Origin: Cyanobacteriota bacterium
GTDB lineage: Bacteria > Cyanobacteriota > Cyanobacteriia > PCC-6307 > Cyanobiaceae
Length of the DNA: 8,286 nucleotides
Assembly (NCBI GenBank): GCA_947463165.1
Contig: CANHSW010000083.1
Span: 1-8,286, forward strand
Direction: 5' to 3'
Under the pieces are notes generated by a model, which was not told the origin of the DNA, searched no databases, and saw only the letters and a program-made list of their open reading frames with translations. Every line of letters begins with the position of its first letter. The first letter of the stretch is position 1. The translations under genes were made by a program, and so were the position numbers. Below, one piece after another: positions 1 to 6,501 of this stretch.

Positions 1-90
1 CGGCTCTGCTGGCAGCCTCCCCGATGCCAACCTCCCTGCTGACAACCTCCCTGCTGACAGCCTCCCTGCCGACAGCTCCCCTGCTGCGGG
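1..90. repeat. 15-bp tandem repeat, six degenerate copies
   Basis: Six consecutive 15-bp units fill positions 1-90. The best matching are CCTCCCTGCTGACAA (31-45), CCTCCCTGCTGACAG (46-60) and CCTCCCTGCCGACAG (61-75); the outer copies are more diverged. Because the period is a multiple of three, + frames 2 and 3 and at least one minus frame are open across the array, so open frames here are weak evidence of coding. In + frame 3 each unit would encode a five-residue Thr-Ser-Leu-Leu-Thr-like motif; in + frame 2 a Leu-Pro-Ala-Asp-Ser-like motif. The array may continue left of the window. Confidence 0.85.
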
Positions 91-119
91 GCTGCGAAGC
101 CAAAACCGTCCAGGGTTGA
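3..119 (+). CDS. Possible 3' end of an upstream gene (partial, low complexity)
   Basis: Frame 3 is open from the window edge to a TGA at 117-119. That stop overlaps the TTG at 116 proposed as the cytochrome start, giving a TTGA overlap like the GTGA overlaps at 451 and 3978. The encoded tail is a low-complexity Ser/Leu/Thr/Pro stretch made by the 15-bp repeats, then a short unique end (LRGCEAKTVQG). No domain can be recognised. The alternative is that frame 2, open back to position 2, is an N-terminal extension of the cytochrome; no ATG, GTG or TTG lies in that frame between 2 and 115. Sequence left of the window would decide. Confidence 0.25.
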   Translation, partial: ALLAASPMPTSLLTTSLLTASLPTAPLLRGCEAKTVQG

Positions 120-454
120 TCAAAACCCTGGTGGTGGTGGCCACCATCGCCTGCATCCTGCTGGTGCTCTTGACCATGGGCGGTGCCCGTTCCGATCCCT
201 ACAGCCGCCAGACCCTGGCACTGCAGGGCTCAGCTGAGCGGGGCGGCCAGCTGTTTCTGCTCAACTGCGCCGGTTGCCATGGCATCGCCGCCCAGGGGTT
301 AGTCGGGCCGGATCTGCACGGCGTGAACAAACGCAAGAGTCAGAGCCAGTTGATTCAGCAGGTGGTGAGCGGCCGTACACCGCCGATGCCCAGCTTCCAG
401 CCAGAACCCCAGGCGATGGCAGACCTGCTCAGCTTCCTTAACTCGCTGGTGTGA
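116..454 (+). CDS. cytM: Membrane-anchored c-type cytochrome, CytM-like
   Basis: This is a small one-heme cytochrome c of about 112 residues. Residues 4-22 form a single hydrophobic segment acting as an uncleaved anchor or signal peptide. The heme-attachment motif C51-A-G-C54-H55 follows, and M91 in a PPMPSF context is the likely second axial ligand. The length, the N-terminal anchor and the lone CxxCH fit cyanobacterial cytochrome cM, a minor electron carrier on the lumenal or periplasmic face linked to respiratory and photosynthetic electron flow. The TTG start at 116 is inferred from its TTGA overlap with an upstream stop; GTG codons at 131-137 are alternatives. The gene ends in a GTGA overlap with the methyltransferase gene. 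A c6-like protein is the main alternative, but the membrane anchor argues for cM. Confidence 0.75.
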   Translation: MIKTLVVVATIACILLVLLTMGGARSDPYSRQTLALQGSAERGGQLFLLNCAGCHGIAAQGLVGPDLHGVNKRKSQSQLIQQVVSGRTPPMPSFQPEPQAMADLLSFLNSLV

Positions 455-1254
455 ACGCCTCCTTCAACGCCAGCATCGCCGTGGTGCTGGTGGAGCCCGC
501 CGGGCCCCGCAACGTGGGAGGTGTGGCCCGGGCCTGCGCCAATTTCAGCGGCGGACCGCTGCAGCTGCAGTTGAGGCTGGTGGCGCCGCGCTGCGACCAT
601 CTCGGCGAAGAGGCCCTGCAAATGGCGGTGCACGGCCGGGCGGTGCTGGAGGGGGCCCAGCTGTTCGCCAACCTGGCCGAGGCCCTGGCTGATTGCCGTC
701 ACGTCGTGGCCACCAGTGGCCGGGGAGAGGGGGAACCGCTGGCGCCCTTGGATCCAGATACGGCCCTGGGCTGGCTGTGGCAGGGGGCTAACGCCAGCAG
801 CGGCGCGGCCAGCGGCCCTTGCGGGGCAACCTCTGGCGCTGTGGTTTTTGGTCGGGAGGATCGGGGCCTCAGCTACGACGAATTGCAGCTGGCCGGCCAG
901 CTGCTCTGCATCGACACCGGCGCCGCCTACAGCTCCCTCAACCTGGCCCAGGCTGCCGCAGTTGTGCTGCAAAGACTGCGGGTGGTGGCCATGGCCTCGG
1001 CTGACTCGCCAACTCGGTTGCCCCTAGTGGCCATGCCAATGGATCCGGCCCGCCGCGATCGATTGGAGGACCTGTTCACCGCTGCGGAATCCCTGTTGCT
1101 GGATGTGGGCTTTCTCTATCCCCACACGGCCCATGCCCGGATGGCCAAGCTGAGGGGACTGCTGCAGCGCAGCCAAATTGGCGAAACAGAAGTTGCCCTG
1201 TTGCGCGGCATGGTCAGCCAGTTGCGCTGGGCCAGCCGCCACCGCAACCCCTAG
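451..1254 (+). CDS. trmJ: tRNA/rRNA 2'-O-methyltransferase, SPOUT family, TrmJ type
   Basis: This is a 267-residue SpoU/TrmH-superfamily enzyme that transfers methyl from S-adenosylmethionine to a ribose 2'-hydroxyl. The three SPOUT signature motifs are visible: EPAGPRNVGGVARA near residues 15-28 with the catalytic-type Arg27, FGREDRGLSYDEL near 133-145, and SSLNLAQA near 161-168, which together build the knotted cofactor site. The GREDRGL form and the C-terminal helical extension (about 200-267) resemble TrmJ, which methylates position 32 of the tRNA anticodon loop; the substrate here is inferred from family. A Gly/Ala/Ser-rich insertion at about 112-129 precedes motif 2. The GTG start overlaps the cytochrome stop (GTGA, 451-454), and no Shine-Dalgarno is visible, which suggests translational coupling. 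Confidence 0.8.
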   Translation: MNASFNASIAVVLVEPAGPRNVGGVARACANFSGGPLQLQLRLVAPRCDHLGEEALQMAVHGRAVLEGAQLFANLAEALADCRHVVATSGRGEGEPLAPLDPDTALGWLWQGANASSGAASGPCGATSGAVVFGREDRGLSYDELQLAGQLLCIDTGAAYSSLNLAQAAAVVLQRLRVVAMASADSPTRLPLVAMPMDPARRDRLEDLFTAAESLLLDVGFLYPHTAHARMAKLRGLLQRSQIGETEVALLRGMVSQLRWASRHRNP

Positions 1255-1258
1255 CTTC

Positions 1259-1285
1259 ATGGCGCTCCATGCGGATCAATCGTGA
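1259..1285 (+). other. Possible 8-codon leader ORF before the serine hydrolase
   Basis: ATG at 1259 opens an eight-codon frame (MALHADQS) ending in TGA at 1283-1285. It begins four bases after the methyltransferase stop, and its own stop overlaps the GTG start of the hydrolase (GTGA, 1282-1285). It thus fills the 27-bp gap and could carry ribosomes to the next start. A frame this short can occur by chance; translation is not shown. Confidence 0.2.
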
Positions 1286-2424
1286 CGGCTAGTCGCCCGT
1301 CCCGCCCTAAACGGCCTGGCTGGATGCAGCCCCTGGCCCTGCTGCTGCGCTTGATCGTGCTGGGCATCGGCCTGGGGGTGCTTGCCGGCACCAGCTTGAA
1401 ATTGCTGGCGCCCCAATTGGCCAGCGGCGCCGCCCCGGGTACGCCCGCCAGCAAGCTCCCTGGGCCGGGGCCCCTGGAGGGCCTGGCCCATGCCCCCCAG
1501 GGCAGCTTCGAACCGCGGCGCGAACTCATAGACCTGAGCAAGCGCTGGGCCCAGCTGGCCGCCGGCCAAAGCAAGTTCCAGGCCTCCGCCTTCCTGCTGG
1601 TGCTCGATGACGGTCGCTACGCCGCCCTGCATGCCGACTTGGCCATGCCAGCCGCCAGTTCGATCAAGAACCCGATCCTGCTGGCCGCTTTGCAGGATCT
1701 CGATGCCAACAAATTGCGCTGGAACGAATCGCTGCCGCTTACCGCGGAGGTGCAGGCCGGCGGTGCCGGCTGGATGGCCAGCAAACCCCTGGGTACCAGC
1801 TTCCCCGTCTACGAAACCGCCACTGAGATGATCCGGGTGAGCGATAACAGCGCCACCAATCTGTTGATCAAGCGACTGGGCGGCAAGGAGTTGCTGAATG
1901 CCCGCTTTCAAACCATGGGGCTGAACGCCACCGCGGTGAATACCTGGCTACCGGATTTAAAAGGCACCAACACCAGCAGCTCCCGCGACCTGGCCCGCAG
2001 CATCGCCCTGGTGGACATCGGCCAGGCCCTCAGCCCCAGAAGCAGGGATCTGTTTCGCGAGATCATGGCCCAATCCCACACCAATACCTTGATCCCCCTA
2101 GGCCTTTTGCAAGGGCTGGGCAAGCGGGACAGCGCCGATCCCGACAGCGACCTGCAGGAACGCGGGATCCGCGTTTATAACAAGACTGGCGATATCGGTA
2201 TCGCCTACTCGGATGCCGCCTTGATTGAGTTGCCCAATGGCCATCGAGCCGTAGCTGCCTTCATGGTGAAAGGCCCCTTCAACGATCCCCGCTCAACAAA
2301 CCTGATCAGAGCCATGGCGGCAGCGATGGCACCAAAACTTATCCAACCAGCCAATAACCCAGCCAACCAACCAACAACCCAGCCAGCCAGCCAACCAAAC
2401 AGCCGGCCAGCCGTCCAGCCATAA
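1282..2424 (+). CDS. Membrane-anchored class A beta-lactamase-like serine hydrolase
   Basis: This 380-residue protein has a membrane anchor at about residues 17-38, then a Pro/Gly/Ala-rich linker and a penicillin-recognising serine hydrolase domain (about 80-350). The core motifs are present: S126-S-I-K129 (nucleophile and base), S187-D-N189, and K301-T-G303. The position 36 residues after Ser187, which is Glu166 in class A enzymes such as TEM (WEPELN), is Leu223 within WLPDLK. The deacylating Glu thus appears absent, so a true beta-lactamase is unlikely; a transpeptidase-like or other envelope hydrolase is more plausible. The domain would sit in the periplasm. The C-terminus is a Gln/Pro/Asn-rich tail (354-380) from CCAR repeats. 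GTG 1282 was chosen for its GTGA overlap with a mini-ORF; ATG 1324 (Met15) is an alternative. Confidence 0.8.
   Translation: MTASRPSRPKRPGWMQPLALLLRLIVLGIGLGVLAGTSLKLLAPQLASGAAPGTPASKLPGPGPLEGLAHAPQGSFEPRRELIDLSKRWAQLAAGQSKFQASAFLLVLDDGRYAALHADLAMPAASSIKNPILLAALQDLDANKLRWNESLPLTAEVQAGGAGWMASKPLGTSFPVYETATEMIRVSDNSATNLLIKRLGGKELLNARFQTMGLNATAVNTWLPDLKGTNTSSSRDLARSIALVDIGQALSPRSRDLFREIMAQSHTNTLIPLGLLQGLGKRDSADPDSDLQERGIRVYNKTGDIGIAYSDAALIELPNGHRAVAAFMVKGPFNDPRSTNLIRAMAAAMAPKLIQPANNPANQPTTQPASQPNSRPAVQP
2343..2420. repeat. CCAR tetranucleotide-like microsatellite in the hydrolase tail
   Basis: About 78 bp are dominated by CCAA and CCAG tetranucleotides with a few interruptions. They encode the terminal Gln/Pro/Asn/Ala-rich residues of the serine hydrolase and stop just before its TAA. 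A 4-bp period is not a multiple of three, so slippage would change only the tail frame and the stop position, leaving the catalytic domain intact. Confidence 0.8.
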
Positions 2425-2538
2425 CCGCAGCTGATGAGCCTATCCGGAAACAACCGTTTTGAAGCAGATGAACGTCTTTAAGTTGATGAGTGTCTTTAAG
2501 CCAATGACTACTTTTACACCATTATTTTGCTGCCGCCG
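2425..2538. promoter_or_regulatory. AT-rich gap before the DUF3370 gene, candidate promoter and leader
   Basis: This 114-bp gap is clearly more AT-rich than its surroundings, especially from 2441 to 2530. It holds four degenerate 18-bp repeats and a possible leader ORF. A weak promoter pair can be proposed (TTTAAG at 2495-2500 and CATTAT at 2520-2525, 19-bp spacing), but neither hexamer is close to consensus and the repeats create T-runs by themselves. No terminator hairpin is visible after the hydrolase stop. Confidence 0.25.
2454..2525. repeat. 18-bp tandem repeat, three clear copies and one decayed
   Basis: The units are CCGTTTTGAAGCAGATGA (2454-2471), ACGTCTTTAAGTTGATGA (2472-2489), GTGTCTTTAAGCCAATGA (2490-2507) and a diverged fourth copy (2508-2525). 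The second and third share 14 of 18 bases. The first three end in ATGA. Since 18 is a multiple of three, the ATG codons of successive units share one frame. Confidence 0.8.
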
Positions 2539-2542
2539 ATGA
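2468..2542 (+). other. Possible 24-codon leader ORF coupled to the DUF3370 gene
   Basis: ATG 2468 opens a 24-codon frame with six-residue repeats (MNVFKL, MSVFKP, MTTFTP) encoded by the 18-bp units, followed by a Cys-Cys-Arg-Arg end. Its TGA (2540-2542) overlaps the ATG start of the DUF3370 protein as ATGA. In-frame ATGs also occur at 2486 and 2504. It may be a translated leader that delivers ribosomes to the next gene, or a by-product of the repeats. An overlapping 15-codon frame (2434-2481) connects it with the upstream hydrolase stop. Confidence 0.3.
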
Positions 2543-3981
2543 TCAGCCACCGCTCCCTCCTGCGCCCTGCTGCCCTGGCGGTCTTGGCCGCCCTGCCATG
2601 GGCCCTGGCGAGTCTGCCTGCGGCCCAGGGCCAGACGCCCACGCCCACGATCAAACCAACTGCCACCACCCAGCTGCGGCCCCAGCAGGTGGCCCCCCTG
2701 CCGGGCGGTCTCGATGGGGTGCTGATGGTGAATGACAACAATCCCGAGCTGATCAGCGGGCCCGGGATTCTGCTTTCCACATTTGACGGCAGTGGCCGGG
2801 GCGTACCCGCCGCCCACCTGGATCTACCGCTGAATGGTCGCTTTGATCTATTCAGCCACCACGTCTATGCCGGCACCCCCGCCAGCTCCAGCTCCACCAT
2901 GTGGTTGGCGGTATTGGCCCAACCCCGCGGCAACCGCAGTACCACCCTGCGGCTGGTGGATGGGGCTACCGCCCTGTCCCAATCGCTGGATCCCAGCCAG
3001 CCCAGCGCCCCGTTTCTGCCGCTGCCGGCGATATTGCCCCAGGGCATTGAACCCGCCTATTCCGGGCCCGGCAGTCGCGTGGCCACCGAACTGCTGAGCC
3101 GTGGGCCCAAGGGTCTGTTCCCCGACAGCTGGACGCTGACGCCGTCGGCACCCACCACCCTTATGGTGCTGCCGCTGCCGGTGCGAGGCCTGGATCCGCT
3201 GCTCAATGGCCGCAACCTGCAGCTGCGGCTCAACAGCGACGCCCCGGTGGACCTGGCCCTGCTGGCCAGCTTTGGCGAGGGCGATCAACCGCCGACGGCC
3301 GAGGACTGGGCGTCGCTGCTCCAGGGACCCCTCAGCCCCAAGGAGCATCTACCCACGCCCAGGGGCGCCAGCGGTTCGATCATCTACTCGCGGGTCAGCG
3401 GCGTGCAGCTGGGCAGTCGCTGGCGGGCGCGAATCACCGATCCAGGCCAGCGCTGGCTGAGCACCAGCAGCGCTCCGATCTCCTGGCCGATCGCCTCCCT
3501 GGAGCGGGGCAGGTTGGGCACCGGCCAGAGCCAGAGCGCCGAACTGCGCCGTTTCTACCCCGGCACCGCCTGGGCGGCCCATGGCAATTACGGCGTGGAG
3601 TACGAGATCACCATGCCCCTGCGCAACAGCAGCCAGCGCCCTGAGCAGCTGCAGCTGGCTTTTGAATCGCCCATCAAGGGCGACCTGAACCAGGGCGGCT
3701 TGCGCTTCTACAACCAGCCGGCCAAGGCGGTGATGTTCCGGGGCACGGTGGAGGTGAGCGGTCTCGATGGCGAGGGCGGCAAGGCCAGCGGCAAGCAGGC
3801 CTTCCACCTGGTGCTCAGGGCCGGCCAACAGGGCCCAAGGCTGGGGTTGATCAGCCTGCCCCCCGGCCACAGCCGCGAGCTGCGGGTGAGGCTGATCTAT
3901 CCAGCCGATGCCACCCCACCCCAGGTGCTCAGCCTGCTGCCTGTGAAACAATCCGAGCAAAGTCCAACCACCGCTCCGTGA
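2539..3981 (+). CDS. Secreted DUF3370-family protein
   Basis: This 480-residue protein is recognised as DUF3370, a family of unknown function largely found in cyanobacteria. Residues 1-31 form a signal peptide (Arg-containing start, Ala/Leu-rich core, probable cleavage after AQG). The mature part begins with a Thr/Pro-rich linker, then conserved-looking blocks: LPGGLDGVLMVNDNNPEL near 53-70, GPGILLSTFDG near 74-84, GRFDLFSHHVY near 99-109, GRLGTGQSQSAELRRFYPGT near 324-343, AHGNYGVEYE near 347-356 and MFRGTVEVSG near 398-407. The many short beta-prone segments suggest an all-beta periplasmic or surface protein. ATG 2539 is preferred over TTG 2527 because it gives the better signal peptide and an ATGA overlap with the leader ORF. 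The stop overlaps the chlI start (GTGA). Confidence 0.8.
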   Translation: MISHRSLLRPAALAVLAALPWALASLPAAQGQTPTPTIKPTATTQLRPQQVAPLPGGLDGVLMVNDNNPELISGPGILLSTFDGSGRGVPAAHLDLPLNGRFDLFSHHVYAGTPASSSSTMWLAVLAQPRGNRSTTLRLVDGATALSQSLDPSQPSAPFLPLPAILPQGIEPAYSGPGSRVATELLSRGPKGLFPDSWTLTPSAPTTLMVLPLPVRGLDPLLNGRNLQLRLNSDAPVDLALLASFGEGDQPPTAEDWASLLQGPLSPKEHLPTPRGASGSIIYSRVSGVQLGSRWRARITDPGQRWLSTSSAPISWPIASLERGRLGTGQSQSAELRRFYPGTAWAAHGNYGVEYEITMPLRNSSQRPEQLQLAFESPIKGDLNQGGLRFYNQPAKAVMFRGTVEVSGLDGEGGKASGKQAFHLVLRAGQQGPRLGLISLPPGHSRELRVRLIYPADATPPQVLSLLPVKQSEQSPTTAP

Positions 3982-5066
3982 CGCAAGCCCGCAAGCGCAG
4001 GGTCTATCCCTTCACCGCGATCGTGGGGCAGGAGGAGATGAAGCTGGCGCTGCTGCTCAACGTGATCGATCCCCGCATCGGCGGCGTGATGATCATGGGC
4101 GACCGGGGCACGGGCAAATCCACCACGATTCGGGCCCTGGCCGACCTCCTCCCCGAAATCGAGGTGGTGGCTGGCGATCCCTACAACAGCTCCCCCAGCG
4201 ATCCGGATCTGCAGAGCGCCGAGGTGCGCCAGCGGGCCGATCAAGGCGAAACCCTGCCGGTGGAGCCGCGCCAGGTGCCGATGGTGGACCTGCCCCTGGG
4301 GGCCACGGAAGACCGCCTCTGCGGCACCATCGACATCGAAAAAGCCCTCAGTGAGGGGGTGCGGGCCTTTGAACCGGGCCTGCTGGCCAAGGCCAACCGC
4401 GGCCTGCTCTACGTAGACGAGGTGAACCTGCTCGACGACCACCTGGTGGACGTGCTGCTTGATTCAGCAGCTTCCGGCTGGAACACGGTGGAACGGGAGG
4501 GGGTGTCGGTCCGTCACCCGGCCCGCTTCGTGCTGATCGGTTCGGGAAACCCGGAGGAGGGGGAACTGCGGCCCCAGCTGCTTGATCGCTTCGGCATGAG
4601 CGTGGAGGTGCGCACGGTGCGCGATCCGGAACTGCGGGTGCAGGTGGTGGATCAGCGCACAGCCTTCGACAACGACCCCGATGGCTTCAATACCGCCATT
4701 CAAAACCAACAAGACGCCCTGCAGGCGAGGGTGGTGGAAGCCCAAAACCGCCTCGGCCAGGTGCAGATCGACAACGACCTAAGGCTGCGCATCTCCGGCA
4801 TCTGCGGCGAGCTGGATGTGGATGGCCTCAGGGGCGACATCGTCACTAACCGCGCCGCCCGGGCCCTGGCCGCCTTTGAGGGCCGCACCGAGGTGAGCGA
4901 AGACGATGTGGCCCGGGTGGTGGCCTGCTGCCTGCGCCACCGCCTGCGCAAGGATCCGCTTGAAACGATCGATTCCGGCGATCGGGTGGTGAAGACCTTC
5001 TGCAAGGTGTTTGAGCGGGGCGAACCCTCCGATCGCCGCGCCTTTGAACTGGCCCTGGCAGCCTGA
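3978..5066 (+). CDS. chlI: Magnesium chelatase ATPase subunit I (ChlI)
   Basis: ChlI is the AAA+ motor of Mg-chelatase. With ChlD and ChlH it uses ATP to insert Mg2+ into protoporphyrin IX, the first committed step of chlorophyll synthesis. The 362 residues match the usual length. Visible elements are Walker A GDRGTGKS (41-48), the conserved [20 protein letters not shown] (105-124), Walker B LLYVDEVN (143-150), the sensor-1 type IGSGNPEEG (187-195), the Arg-finger LLDRFG (201-206), and a C-terminal helical lid with [18 protein letters not shown] (286-303). All ATPase motifs look intact. The GTG start overlaps the DUF3370 stop (GTGA, 3978-3981) with no Shine-Dalgarno, so translation is probably coupled. 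ruvC starts 25 bp downstream. Confidence 0.96.
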   Translation: MTQARKRRVYPFTAIVGQEEMKLALLLNVIDPRIGGVMIMGDRGTGKSTTIRALADLLPEIEVVAGDPYNSSPSDPDLQSAEVRQRADQGETLPVEPRQVPMVDLPLGATEDRLCGTIDIEKALSEGVRAFEPGLLAKANRGLLYVDEVNLLDDHLVDVLLDSAASGWNTVEREGVSVRHPARFVLIGSGNPEEGELRPQLLDRFGMSVEVRTVRDPELRVQVVDQRTAFDNDPDGFNTAIQNQQDALQARVVEAQNRLGQVQIDNDLRLRISGICGELDVDGLRGDIVTNRAARALAAFEGRTEVSEDDVARVVACCLRHRLRKDPLETIDSGDRVVKTFCKVFERGEPSDRRAFELALAA

Positions 5067-5091
5067 GCGCCAGCGACAGCAAAAACAAAGG

Positions 5092-5583
5092 GTGCGCATC
5101 CTCGGCATTGATCCCGGACTGGCCCGGGTGGGCTACGGGCTGATCGAGGTGGCTGAACCGATGGCCTGGGGCAGCGGTGCCAGCGGCCGGGTGCAATTTC
5201 TCGACTGCGGCATCATGCGCACCGACCCGGGTCGCAGCGAGGGGGAGCGGATGGTGGAGATCGCCCGCGACCTGCGCCAGCTGGTGCGCACCTGGCGGCC
5301 CCAGATGGCCGTGGTGGAAAAATTTTTCTTCTATCGCTCCAGCACCACCATCTCCGTGGTCCAGGCCCGGGGTGTGGTGATGATGACCCTGGCTCGCCTG
5401 CGGATACCGACGACGGAATTCCCACCGATGCAGATCAAATTGGCGCTAACCGGCTCCGGCCACGCCAGCAAGGAGGAGGTGCTGGAGGCGGTGATGCGGG
5501 AGCTGGAGCTGGAGCGACCACCGCGCCCTGATGACGCCGCCGACGCCCTGGCGACAGCGCTTACCGGCTGGTTTCAACGCTGA
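5092..5583 (+). CDS. ruvC: Holliday junction resolvase RuvC
   Basis: RuvC is the endonuclease that cuts Holliday junctions symmetrically, working with RuvA and RuvB in recombination and repair. From GTG 5092 the protein has 163 residues, a normal length, and begins [19 protein letters not shown] as expected for the family. The acidic active-site set is visible: Asp7, Glu76 (VVEKFFFY), Asp148 and Asp151 (PDDAADALA). The frame stays open upstream to TTG 5011, but that extension lies inside chlI and adds a Gln/Arg/Pro-rich segment unlike RuvC, so GTG 5092 is preferred. The only purine-rich tract, AAAGG, touches the start codon, too close for a normal ribosome binding site. Confidence 0.95.
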   Translation: MRILGIDPGLARVGYGLIEVAEPMAWGSGASGRVQFLDCGIMRTDPGRSEGERMVEIARDLRQLVRTWRPQMAVVEKFFFYRSSTTISVVQARGVVMMTLARLRIPTTEFPPMQIKLALTGSGHASKEEVLEAVMRELELERPPRPDDAADALATALTGWFQR

Positions 5584-5594
5584 TATCAACAACC

Positions 5595-6332
5595 ATGGGG
5601 CCAGGGGCGATGGGGGAGCTCACCAAGCCAGAGCTGCGCAGCCGCTTTCGGAGCCTGCGGGCTGCGGCCCTGCCCGCCACAGAAGCGGCCATCCAGGCGG
5701 TGGCGGCCCGGGAACTCACGGATTGGTTGAAAACGGATTGGCTGAAGCTGGCGGCTCCTGGGCCCAATTCCGCCTGCGGGCGGCGGGGGCACATCCTGGG
5801 CCTCTATTGGCCCCTGGCCGGAGAAGCAGACCTGCGCAGCTGTCTCCAGCAAAACTTTTCCACCCCACCACTGCTTTTCCCAGAACTGCCCTCCTCGGCA
5901 CTGCTTTCGCCAGCTCTGCCGGAGCCTGCACCGCCTGCGCCAGTCCCGTCTGCGATCACATGGAGCCTGGCCCTGCCCGCCATCGCCAGCACAGCAGATG
6001 ATCCCCAGTTGGGCCTGCGCTACCGGCCCTGGCGGCCCGTCGATCCGCTGGCGGCCGATCACTGCGGCATCGCTGCCCCGCTGGCCTGCCCGCCACTGCC
6101 GGCCAGCGCCATGGCCGCCCTGCTGTTGCCCTGTCTGGCCCTGGATGGCCGGGGCCTGCGCCTGGGCTACGGCGGTGGCTGGTTCGATCGGCTGCGGGCC
6201 CAGCCCGGCTGGCGGGCGGTACCGGCCTTGGGGGTACTGCCCGCGGCCTGTCTGGCGCCGACCCTGCCCCAAGACCCCTGGGATGTGCCCCTAGATGGCT
6301 GGATCGACGAAAACGGCCTGCATTGGTTTTAG
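5595..6332 (+). CDS. 5-formyltetrahydrofolate cyclo-ligase (MTHF synthetase)
   Basis: This cytosolic enzyme uses ATP to convert 5-formyltetrahydrofolate to 5,10-methenyltetrahydrofolate, returning a stored folate to one-carbon metabolism. Evidence is the N-terminal KPELRSRFRSLRAAALPA (11-28), the C-terminal signature LLLPCLALDGRGLRLGYGGG (176-195) continuing as WFDR, and the end segment WDVPLDGWIDENG (229-241). At 245 residues it is longer than many members, because the middle holds a Pro/Leu/Ala-rich insertion (about 88-125). The gene contains two tandem duplications (15 bp at 5718-5747, 30 bp at 5871-5930). ATG 5595 lies 11 bp after ruvC; ATG 5610 is an alternative start. A CTG at 5580, overlapping the ruvC stop, is in frame but is not a usual start. 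Confidence 0.88.
   Translation: MGPGAMGELTKPELRSRFRSLRAAALPATEAAIQAVAARELTDWLKTDWLKLAAPGPNSACGRRGHILGLYWPLAGEADLRSCLQQNFSTPPLLFPELPSSALLSPALPEPAPPAPVPSAITWSLALPAIASTADDPQLGLRYRPWRPVDPLAADHCGIAAPLACPPLPASAMAALLLPCLALDGRGLRLGYGGGWFDRLRAQPGWRAVPALGVLPAACLAPTLPQDPWDVPLDGWIDENGLHWF
5718..5747. repeat. 15-bp in-frame tandem duplication in the cyclo-ligase gene
   Basis: ACGGATTGGTTGAAA (5718-5732) is followed directly by ACGGATTGGCTGAAG (5733-5747), with 13 of 15 bases identical. Both encode Thr-Asp-Trp-Leu-Lys, giving residues 42-51. Both differences are synonymous third-position changes, as expected of an in-frame duplication kept under protein-level constraint. Confidence 0.85.
5871..5930. repeat. 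30-bp in-frame tandem duplication in the cyclo-ligase insertion
   Basis: Two adjacent 30-bp units (5871-5900 and 5901-5930) match at about 20 of 30 positions and encode LLFPELPSSA and LLSPALPEPA. They fall in the Pro/Leu-rich insertion in the middle of the enzyme, suggesting that the insertion grew by tandem duplication. Confidence 0.6.
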
Positions 6333-6501
6333 CTGCCCAGCCAATGCTGGTTGCTGCTGCCCCACCAGGGACGAGCTCCCTACGGGCCCCGGGCACCCCC
6401 CAAAAGCATTGTCCAAAACTTTGCCAATCACATCAACCCTGGCCTCAGTGGGCGGATTTATCTGCAAGGATCGATAACAGCCCCGAGTACAGGCGTCGGC
6501 T
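6333..6501. other. Longest gene-free gap in the window, with competing weak hairpins at its left edge
   Basis: Between the cyclo-ligase stop and the small gene at 6502, no gene can be supported on either strand, although several frames are open because of base composition. At the left edge two short inverted repeats compete: CATTGG (6321-6326) with CCAATG (6341-6346), and CCAGC (6337-6341) with GCTGG (6346-6350). Neither is followed by a T-run, so a terminator is not supported. A promoter for the downstream genes would be expected here, but no good -35/-10 pair is visible. Confidence 0.4.

Noticed and set aside
355..972. Long minus-strand frame opposite trmJ
   Set aside because: It is antisense to clear SPOUT motifs and made of Gln/His/Gly/Ala-rich sequence typical of GC-rich shadows. 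The same applies to minus frames at 1276-1911, 2848-3348, 3349-3960, 3897-4442 and 5586-6272.
1282..2424. Antibiotic-resistance beta-lactamase
   Set aside because: Leu occupies the Glu166 position and the protein is membrane-anchored, so resistance cannot be claimed from the fold alone.
2495..2525. Strong promoter before the DUF3370 gene
   Set aside because: The hexamers match consensus poorly and the T-rich pattern comes from the 18-bp repeats; kept only as a weak candidate.
5011..5091. N-terminal extension of RuvC from TTG 5011
   Set aside because: The extension lies within the chlI coding sequence and is unlike RuvC, whose family start matches GTG 5092.
6321..6350. Rho-independent terminator after the cyclo-ligase gene
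   Set aside because: The two inverted repeats are only 5-6 bp, exclude each other, and have no T-run after them.
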